Notes under the pieces: generated by a model | Database searches by the model: none | What the model saw: only the letters and a program-made list of their open reading frames with translations | What the model was told of the DNA's origin: nothing | DNA from: Pseudomonadota bacterium | Lineage (GTDB): Bacteria; Myxococcota_A; Polyangia; Haliangiales; Haliangiaceae | Length of the DNA: 11,763 nt | Assembly (NCBI GenBank): GCA_023428295.1 | Contig: JAEYYV010000194.1 | Span: forward strand, 1-11,763 | Reading direction: 5' to 3' | Translations under genes and position numbers: made by a program | Shown here: positions 5,457 to 11,763 of the stretch, piece after piece | How the letters are laid out: each line of letters opens with the position of its first letter | Numbering within the stretch: position 1 is the first letter of the stretch

Positions 5457-7280
5457 TCAGCGGACGGGCTCGATCACGTCGAACCTGAGGCCACTGCCTC
5501 CCTGGCCACGTCCGGTACGTGCCCGCCGCCCGCACCAGACTGCGGTCGTGCCGTCAATCCAGCGCGCGCGTTGCATCGTCACGTCGACCTGGACGCCGGC
5601 ACGCGGCACCTCTTCCTCGTGGAGGTAATACGGCATTGCCTGTTCATCTGCCTCCGTGAGCCCGGCCCGCAGGATCCGCGTCCGCGGACGGACGGGCATC
5701 ACGGTGTCGCGAAACATCCGCGGCATCGAAGCGCGCTGCAGCCGGATCGCGCGATCGTCCTGTCCCGTGTGGACCGGAAGGAACGGGATCCAGTTCTCCG
5801 GAACCGTGTTCCCAAGCCGAAACGAGATACCAGGCGTGATGGCTGTTGGCGGTGCTGGCGCAGCGTCCGCGCGGCGCTGGCGATCGAGAAAGGCACGCGC
5901 CGCTTCGTGCCCGTCGCGCCCACCGCCAGCCTCATCCCCGATCCTGGTCTCGATGCCCCACACGAGGTTGGCCATCTCGTCGCGCACGAACCGCACGGAC
6001 TCGATGACCTCGCCCTCGTTGGTCGCCAGCACCGCAGGTGCCAGGAAGAGGTGTTCGCCGACATCCACGTTGGCATCGGCTTCGCGATCGAGGCTGAACA
6101 TGTCCCAGCGCGCCCACGAGGAGGAGGTAGTGTTCGCCGGCCGGACCAGTGAACGTTCGCCGAAGACGTCGGTCACGACGATGCCCAGGATCTCGGCGAG
6201 CGAGCCGATCGGCTGCGTGACGGGGGCGATGAACCAGTTGTTGCCGTAGACGAGCGCGTACTGCGAGACCAGCACGCGCGCGAGATCCGTCGAGTCCACG
6301 CGGATGTTGCCGAGGTCGACGGCGCCATCTTCGATCTGCCAGAAGCGCGGGTGTGGCTGTCCTGGAAACTCGGCAAGCGTGGGGATGACGGTGGCGACCT
6401 CGACCGTCGTCGCGTCGGTGGGCTGTGAAGGTCCTCCCGCGCCGAGATCGAACGAATACCAGTCGAGGTGACCGGTCGCGTACTCGCTCGCCCGCAGAGC
6501 GACCCGCGCGCCGTCCGGACTCGGGATCTCGCAGCTGAAGCGATACTCCAGCTGCGACGGATCCCACATCTGGTCCGCTGCAGGAGGGTCGAGCCACACC
6601 TGCGTCGCCCACGCTCGCAGTTGCTGGAGCGAGGAGACCACGACGTCGCGATGCTCGAGCGGCACGCCCGCCGTGATGCGCGCGGGTAGCGTTGACCACA
6701 GCAGGTCACCGGTGCCGATCGCGTCGAGCACGGCACGACCGTCGAGCGCACGACCTGCGAGTGCAGCCTCGTAGGTCAGCAGCGTCGAGTTACTATCGTG
6801 GCGCGCGCGATCGAGCTCGGCGGATAGCGTCGGGGCTGCGATCGCGAACCGGCCGAGGAACAGCGCGCGATACGTCGCGTGTATGAACGTGGTCCCGGTC
6901 GGGTGCATCGCGTTGTAGGCATCCCCCTCGCGCTTCAGGATCTTGAGCCACTGCCGGCCGACCGTTGCCTGCCGGGTGATGTCGCGCGGGAGGGGTTCGC
7001 ACTCGACGTTCGCTTCGAGTGGCAGGGCGTGAACGAGTGGTACGGCGTGCGCGGCACCGTCTTGGAGGGCCACCAGGGGACGCGTGCGCATCGCCATCCG
7101 CGCGAAGATCGGCGAGCCCGTGTCCTCACCGGCGAACTCGCCGAACTGCCACTGGCGCGCGAGGAGCCACAACGGATCGTGGATCTCGGCGCGCAAGGTT
7201 TCGGCGAAGTCGGGCTTGCGAGCCCGGGGCTCGAGCCGGTTCCACACTCGCAGAGGTTCACAATCGCGCGTGTATCCCAT
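5457..7280 (-). CDS. Large uncharacterised protein (DPLWLLARQWQ motif family), 607 aa
   Basis: The function is unknown, but the sequence has the look of a family I have met in uncharacterised bacterial proteins. The N-terminus has NRLEPRARKPDF followed by DPLWLLARQWQFGEFAGED (35-53), rich in aromatics. PENWIPFLPV lies at 494-503, and the C-terminus is Gly-rich (GRGQGGSGLRFDV, about 590-602). No signal peptide, membrane segment or nucleotide-binding motif is visible. The composition (many Trp, Pro and short beta-like stretches) suggests a structural or beta-rich protein. I chose ATG 7278-7280 because it lies 2 nt after the stop of the preceding gene (TGACCATGG) and homology-like sequence starts there. 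The open frame extends 109 codons upstream into that gene, but this part is Arg-rich shadow. The pair is almost certainly one operon with coupled translation. A hairpin follows the stop. Confidence 0.85.
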   Translation of the reverse strand: MGYTRDCEPLRVWNRLEPRARKPDFAETLRAEIHDPLWLLARQWQFGEFAGEDTGSPIFARMAMRTRPLVALQDGAAHAVPLVHALPLEANVECEPLPRDITRQATVGRQWLKILKREGDAYNAMHPTGTTFIHATYRALFLGRFAIAAPTLSAELDRARHDSNSTLLTYEAALAGRALDGRAVLDAIGTGDLLWSTLPARITAGVPLEHRDVVVSSLQQLRAWATQVWLDPPAADQMWDPSQLEYRFSCEIPSPDGARVALRASEYATGHLDWYSFDLGAGGPSQPTDATTVEVATVIPTLAEFPGQPHPRFWQIEDGAVDLGNIRVDSTDLARVLVSQYALVYGNNWFIAPVTQPIGSLAEILGIVVTDVFGERSLVRPANTTSSSWARWDMFSLDREADANVDVGEHLFLAPAVLATNEGEVIESVRFVRDEMANLVWGIETRIGDEAGGGRDGHEAARAFLDRQRRADAAPAPPTAITPGISFRLGNTVPENWIPFLPVHTGQDDRAIRLQRASMPRMFRDTVMPVRPRTRILRAGLTEADEQAMPYYLHEEEVPRAGVQVDVTMQRARWIDGTTAVWCGRRARTGRGQGGSGLRFDVIEPVR

Positions 7281-7282
7281 GG

Positions 7283-10200
7283 TCAGCCGTTGTTCTGGAT
7301 GAAGTCGAGGATGACGCGGTGGCCGGTCACCGGCGCACCACCGACGCGGTCGGGGACGAGCTCGCCGGCGATCGCCGGCAGGAGCTGGCCATAGGGCGTG
7401 TCGGCGAGGTGTTCGAGCTCGACCGTGCGACTCCGCGCGAGATCGAGCGTGTCGTGAAGCGCGTGAACGAGGTCGTCCCAGGTCCAGCGGTCGCCGACGT
7501 GTGGCGGGACCACGAGCAGGACCGATTGCGGCGGCGTCGCATCCGGCTGATCGTAGAAGAAGGCGACCGCCGTGGTCTCGGACGCTCCTGGGATGACCTC
7601 TGTCCATTCGTCGAGGAGCAACGCAGATACCGGCCCGGCGAGCTGCCAGCGCGCGCGTTCCAGCACGAGCAGCGAGAGCTTGCTGCTCGTGGGCGTGTAG
7701 TCCGCAGGGAGCTCCGCGCCGAGCCAGTGGTCATCGGAGTTCTGCGGACGCTGCGCGAGCGCGGGCTCGTGCTCGGTGTATCCGAACGCATCCGCGATCG
7801 CGAGGATCCGCTGGTACTGGCCGAGGCGAGCACGCACGGCGGCGGCACCGTGCAGGAACCGATCGATCGCGAGCGGACCGGCGTGGCGGGTGAGCGTCGT
7901 GGCATCGAGCTCGCTCGCGGTTATTGCGGCATCGGGCACCGTGAACTGGGGCACGACCCGCACGCCCGCGCCGAACATCTCGCGCGCTGCCTGCAGGAGC
8001 CCGCGCACGTCGGACCCGATCGAGGCACGCTGCAGCTTCGTGACGATCTGCGCGAACGCGACCTCGAGCGCGGCCGTCAGATCCTGCGCGACACTCGACA
8101 CCGAGCCGAGACGTACCGGCGGCAGCGCGCCACGCACGTCGAAGCTCGCGGCGCGCAACAGCAACGCACCGAGCGCGTGATAGCGGTCGACGATGCCACG
8201 CTCGTCTCCGAGGCCGCCGCGATTCGCCGCGAGGAAGGTCTCGACGTCCAGCGTCGTCACGTCCTCGACGATCGGCCCACCCGCGAGCGCACCGGCGAGC
8301 TCCTCCGCGAGCGCGCGCAGGCGATCGCGCGCCTCGACGACGCGCGCGCGCAGCTCGTCGACATCGGTGGCGTGAATCGATTCCGCACCTGCACCGACCG
8401 CGATCTCCCGGAACGCAAGATCGTCGCCATCCGCCGGCCGTGCGCCGCTTAGCATGGCACTCGCGACCGTGAACAGCGCGCTGATCTCGAACAGGCTGCG
8501 GCCCGCCGTCGAGCTCTCGTCCCGGAGCACGCGGATGTCGATCGGTGGCACCGGCAAACGATCCGCCAGCGGACCGGTTGGCAGCGCGCGCCCGACGATG
8601 CGCGCCGAGAGCTCGGCTTCGGCGACCTCGATCCCCTGCCCTAGCAACGCGAGCCAATCGATCGGCTGCAGTCCCAGCTCGCCGATCGCGAACGCATGCA
8701 CGTCACCGGCGGCGTCACGATAGCGACACCAGATCGTGGACGTATCACCGAGCAGCTCGCCGAGCCAGCGGTTAATGCCCGGCTCGAGATTCGCCCGCGG
8801 CGACATCGGAACGTGCTGCCACCCTGCGGGCAGCGCCGCGGCACGTGCGAGGGCGAGTGCCTGCGGGTCGGGGTTCGTCGCCGCTGCGATCGTGCGTCCA
8901 TCGATCCGGGGCAACGCGAGGACGATGCGATGGGTCACCGCGATCCCGGACCGCGGCGTATCGATGACCGTCGGACGCGGAATCGCGCGGCCCTCGGCGA
9001 GCGCGGTCATCACCGCTGCGGCGCGCGGGAAGTTCCCGCGCACGGTCTGGTACACCGCCTCGGTCAGCGCGAGATCGGCGAGCGCATCGACAACATCTGC
9101 GAGGCGATCGATCGCGCGCACGACCGCGGGCAGGCGCTGCGCGTCGATCGGATCGTCGAGCCGCGGCAGCACCCTGCCGCCGCCAGTACCGATGACCCCC
9201 CACGGGTATCCCCGATATGTGCCGTCGTCGACGAGGATCTCGTACACCGTGCGGCCATTGCGGCCGTCGGCCACCACGTGCGCGTCGACCCACCCTCGCA
9301 CGACGTCGAGGAGCCGCAGGCCGTCGGTGACGATGCGCGATGCGGTAGCCGAGGCCTCGGAGTCGTCCATCACCGCGACCGCACCGGGGAACGCGGCGCG
9401 GAACTTGGCGATCAGGTCGTCGAACGTCTGGCCTTCGCGCGCGTACGCCTCGTGGAGCTCGCGCTCGAACCGGTAACCGAGCAATGCGCCGAGCTCGTGA
9501 CCGGCTGCGATCCCGTCGAGAATCGAGAGTGCCTCGCGCACCCGCCGAGAGCTCAGGTTCACCGCCATGCGGTTCTCGAGATCGGGGCGCGCATTCTCGC
9601 TCGCGTGGCCGCTGCGGAGGATCGCGGCAGTGACCGCGTGCGTGATCGATGGCGCATGGATGAAGCCCAGGTCGTCGGCGTCTGCATAGACCGGCCGCGG
9701 CTCGGCGTCGTGGAGCTCGGCCGGCACGGCGGCGAGCGTCCGCGCGCCTCCCGGCCGCAGGTTCTCGACCCAGCCGAACGCACCGAGGAAGATGCCTGTC
9801 GGCACCTGCGCCCGCATGGTCTCGAGACGGCGCACGGCGAGGCCCAGCTGCCAGGCATCGAGGCGATAAGCGCCGAGGTCGAGGTGCTCGCGAACCAGGC
9901 TCTCGAGCTTTGGCTTCGGGATCGCCGCTAGTGCTTCGACCGTGGCGGCGTGGTGCTGAAGCGCCGCGCGTTCCGCGTCGTGGCGCGTGTGCCCGGCGTA
10001 GCCGCCGTACAAGGCGTTGTTGCCGCGCATCGCGAGGTAGTCGGCGAGGCGGTGGCCATTCAGTCCCGTGCCGAGGTAGCCGTACAGCGTGCCCGGGCCC
10101 TGCGGGAACTCGATGCCGACCCGGCGGTCGAGATCCCGCAGCCGCGCAAACAGGTAGCTCCAGCGGCTCGTGTACGACGGTCCCTCGAGCGAGCGCGCCG

Positions 10201-11763
10201 CGAATTCGTCGGCGGTGTCGAGCTTGCGCCGGGTCGCCGTGTCGAGCAACTGCTCGGCCTCGGCGATCGCGAGCGCGGCGCGGCGGGCGCGCACGAGGAG
10301 TGCCTGCCGGAGCAGCAGGTAGAGCAGCGAGCGGGGGCGCCGATCATTGGCGGCCGCCGCCACGAGCGCATCGCTGCTCGCGCCGAGCAGCTCCGCGATG
10401 TCTGCGCCGTGCGCTTCGCCGACGAGCTGCCCGCGCAGCGAGTACAGCCGATCGAGGACGCGCACGTCGTAGACGCGTTCGGCGGCGAGCCGCTGGTGGA
10501 GCTCCGCGAACGGCGCGGTCACGAGCCCGCGCTCCAGAACCGGTCCGTGCGGGATCGCGAACGCGTGCTCGAAGAATTGTTGCAGGTGCTGCAGGAGGTT
10601 CGCGGGTCCGCCGGGCGACAACGCGAACGCCGCCTCTGGACGGCTCGCGACGTTCAACGCGAACCTATACGCGTGCTGCACGCCGGTCGCGTGCAACCCG
10701 AGCATCTCGATGAAGTGCCGCTGCGGATCGCCACCCGGATCACCATGCGCGTGGCGAACGTGCGACGTCCGGACTTGCGACCAATCGCTACGCATCTTCG
10801 CGAGCAACTCCACGAGGAGCAGCTCGAACCGCTGTGCCTTCGCGGCATCGGGTAGCGGATCCGGCCCGGCGGGCATGGTCGGCAGCGTGCCGGCCACCGG
10901 GACGAAGCGGCTGAATGCGGTCGTGGTCAGCACGCCGTAGGGCTGATTGCCGACGCGAAACGTGGGCACGAACCCGCGCCCGCTGACGCTGCCGAGGAAG
11001 AAGCGCTCGAGCCGCGCCAGCGTGTCTGCGGACATCAGCGTGCCGAGGAAGTCCTCGCAGAACGCGCCGCCGGTCGCCGGCCACAGCGCGCGGTTGACGA
11101 GGAGCGCGTGGCTCGCATCGAGGCTGTCCGCACCCGCGACGTGCTCGACGATCGCCGGCGCGACCCCGAGCGCTGCCGCGAACCGGAGCCCATCGGCACG
11201 GGCCGTGTCGGCGGCGGTCGCATCGAACAGCGGTTCGCCACGCTCGCGTGCGAAGCTGTCGTCCGCGTCCTGGTCCGCATCACTTCGAAAGCCCGCGGCC
11301 TTGGCTTCGGTGTTGTTCGTTGGCGTCCCCGGCGCGAGGAAGCTCAGACCACGCTCGTTGTAGTGATGGTCGTGCAGCAGGCGCTCGAGCACCGCGCGCT
11401 GGGCCTCGGCATCGCCCGCGCGCACCCCGATGACGAGGAGCTCGTCGAAGCCTTGCTGCACGTCCTCGGTGGACAGCGTGATCCGGACACCCATCCCGCT
11501 CGCGACCGCCGCGTCGAAGTCGGTCATCCACCGGAGCGCGTCGGGCACGTGGAGGTGACCGTCGTCGTCGACGCGGAAGCTCGCCGCGGGATCGGCAGTC
11601 GGATCCGGACCGGCCGCGAGCTCCGGGACGACCGCACTCGCGACCACGTGTCGAACACGCCCACCACGCACGGCCACGACGACGAACCGGTCCGGAAGCG
11701 CGCGGCACATCGGCGCCGTCGACCATGCGCTCGCCGCGACGGCAAGCGCGGGGAACGTGGGCT
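7283..11763 (-). CDS. Giant uncharacterised protein, 5' end outside window (at least 1492 aa)
   Basis: This frame is open from the right edge to a TGA at 7283-7285. An ATG at 11710 would give 1475 residues, but 17 more in-frame codons to the edge read smoothly into it (FPALAVAASAWSTAP) and the ATG lies just before a motif-like ALPDRFVVV segment, so the true start is probably outside the window. Numbering from that internal Met, motif-like stretches are GTPTNNTE (128-135), FRVGNQPYGVL (251-261), EHLDLGAYRLDAW (608-620), GIFLGAFGWVENLRPG (639-654), HAPSITHAVTAAILRSG (685-701), LGALLGYRFERELHE (740-754) and SVLLVVPP (1396-1403). I recall similar motifs in large uncharacterised bacterial proteins, but no function. 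No Walker motif, zinc cluster, signal peptide or membrane helix is seen. Long plus-strand frames lie opposite (7019-8452, 8696-9931, 9950-10855); they are Arg/His-rich and best read as shadows of GC-rich codon bias. Confidence 0.88.
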   Translation of the reverse strand, partial: PTFPALAVAASAWSTAPMCRALPDRFVVVAVRGGRVRHVVASAVVPELAAGPDPTADPAASFRVDDDGHLHVPDALRWMTDFDAAVASGMGVRITLSTEDVQQGFDELLVIGVRAGDAEAQRAVLERLLHDHHYNERGLSFLAPGTPTNNTEAKAAGFRSDADQDADDSFARERGEPLFDATAADTARADGLRFAAALGVAPAIVEHVAGADSLDASHALLVNRALWPATGGAFCEDFLGTLMSADTLARLERFFLGSVSGRGFVPTFRVGNQPYGVLTTTAFSRFVPVAGTLPTMPAGPDPLPDAAKAQRFELLLVELLAKMRSDWSQVRTSHVRHAHGDPGGDPQRHFIEMLGLHATGVQHAYRFALNVASRPEAAFALSPGGPANLLQHLQQFFEHAFAIPHGPVLERGLVTAPFAELHQRLAAERVYDVRVLDRLYSLRGQLVGEAHGADIAELLGASSDALVAAAANDRRPRSLLYLLLRQALLVRARRAALAIAEAEQLLDTATRRKLDTADEFAARSLEGPSYTSRWSYLFARLRDLDRRVGIEFPQGPGTLYGYLGTGLNGHRLADYLAMRGNNALYGGYAGHTRHDAERAALQHHAATVEALAAIPKPKLESLVREHLDLGAYRLDAWQLGLAVRRLETMRAQVPTGIFLGAFGWVENLRPGGARTLAAVPAELHDAEPRPVYADADDLGFIHAPSITHAVTAAILRSGHASENARPDLENRMAVNLSSRRVREALSILDGIAAGHELGALLGYRFERELHEAYAREGQTFDDLIAKFRAAFPGAVAVMDDSEASATASRIVTDGLRLLDVVRGWVDAHVVADGRNGRTVYEILVDDGTYRGYPWGVIGTGGGRVLPRLDDPIDAQRLPAVVRAIDRLADVVDALADLALTEAVYQTVRGNFPRAAAVMTALAEGRAIPRPTVIDTPRSGIAVTHRIVLALPRIDGRTIAAATNPDPQALALARAAALPAGWQHVPMSPRANLEPGINRWLGELLGDTSTIWCRYRDAAGDVHAFAIGELGLQPIDWLALLGQGIEVAEAELSARIVGRALPTGPLADRLPVPPIDIRVLRDESSTAGRSLFEISALFTVASAMLSGARPADGDDLAFREIAVGAGAESIHATDVDELRARVVEARDRLRALAEELAGALAGGPIVEDVTTLDVETFLAANRGGLGDERGIVDRYHALGALLLRAASFDVRGALPPVRLGSVSSVAQDLTAALEVAFAQIVTKLQRASIGSDVRGLLQAAREMFGAGVRVVPQFTVPDAAITASELDATTLTRHAGPLAIDRFLHGAAAVRARLGQYQRILAIADAFGYTEHEPALAQRPQNSDDHWLGAELPADYTPTSSKLSLLVLERARWQLAGPVSALLLDEWTEVIPGASETTAVAFFYDQPDATPPQSVLLVVPPHVGDRWTWDDLVHALHDTLDLARSRTVELEHLADTPYGQLLPAIAGELVPDRVGGAPVTGHRVILDFIQNNG

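Noticed and set aside
7281..7607. 109-codon N-terminal extension of the 607-aa protein
   Set aside because: It lies wholly inside the preceding gene and is Arg-rich; ATG 7280 directly after the upstream stop is the natural start.
7019..10855. Long plus-strand frames (7019-8452, 8696-9931, 9950-10855) opposite the giant gene
   Set aside because: They are tandem antisense frames rich in Arg, His and Glu without domains, typical of the complement of GC-biased codons; the minus frame is continuous for over 1400 codons with motif-rich sequence.
1..11763. CRISPR array, tRNA or rRNA genes, transposase or integrase
   Set aside because: No regularly spaced 20-40-base repeats, no tRNA-like cloverleaf with a TTC loop, and no DDE or tyrosine/serine recombinase motifs were found by reading.

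Overview
The window is high-GC bacterial DNA with strong G/C preference at third codon positions, as in Myxococcota or Actinomycetota. I lean to a myxobacterium-like genome, but no marker gene here fixes the taxon. No rRNA, tRNA, insertion sequence or CRISPR array was seen. The left and right edges both cut through genes.

Layout: (1) 1-681, minus strand, is the N-terminal 227 residues of an unrecognised protein running off the left edge. (2) 682-872 is a divergent regulatory region with a perfect 10+3+10 palindrome and a repeat-built imperfect hairpin. (3) 873-1898, plus strand, is a WYL-domain transcriptional regulator. (4) 2011-2292, plus strand, is a small basic/acidic protein whose last 20 codons lose the host codon bias. 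It overlaps the start of (5) 2286-3731, an ABC/OLD-type AAA ATPase, which overlaps by 4 nt (6) 3728-4363, a DUF4276/TOPRIM-like protein. Genes 5 and 6 form a two-gene cassette of the general ATPase + TOPRIM type used in anti-phage defence. Their codon use looks less GC-biased than the flanks. (7) 4364-4641 is a convergent spacer with a possible terminator and perhaps a decayed small gene. (8) 4642-5364, minus strand, is a stand-alone P-loop half of tRNA 2-selenouridine synthase (MnmH/SelU) without its rhodanese half. (9) 5457-7280 and 7283->11763, minus strand, are two very large uncharacterised proteins separated by only two bases. They carry family-like motifs and no recognised enzymatic signature.

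How they may work together: the ATPase and TOPRIM-like genes are translationally coupled. The Shine-Dalgarno of the ATPase gene is buried in a hairpin whose unfolding would depend on ribosomes translating the preceding 93-codon ORF. A WYL regulator upstream is reminiscent of WYL factors (BrxR, CapW) that repress defence islands, but here its clearest candidate operator lies in the divergent promoter region in front of the 1-681 gene. The two giant proteins are evidently co-translated and probably act as a pair. The best candidates for something undescribed are the hairpin-gated ATPase/TOPRIM cassette and the giant-protein pair.
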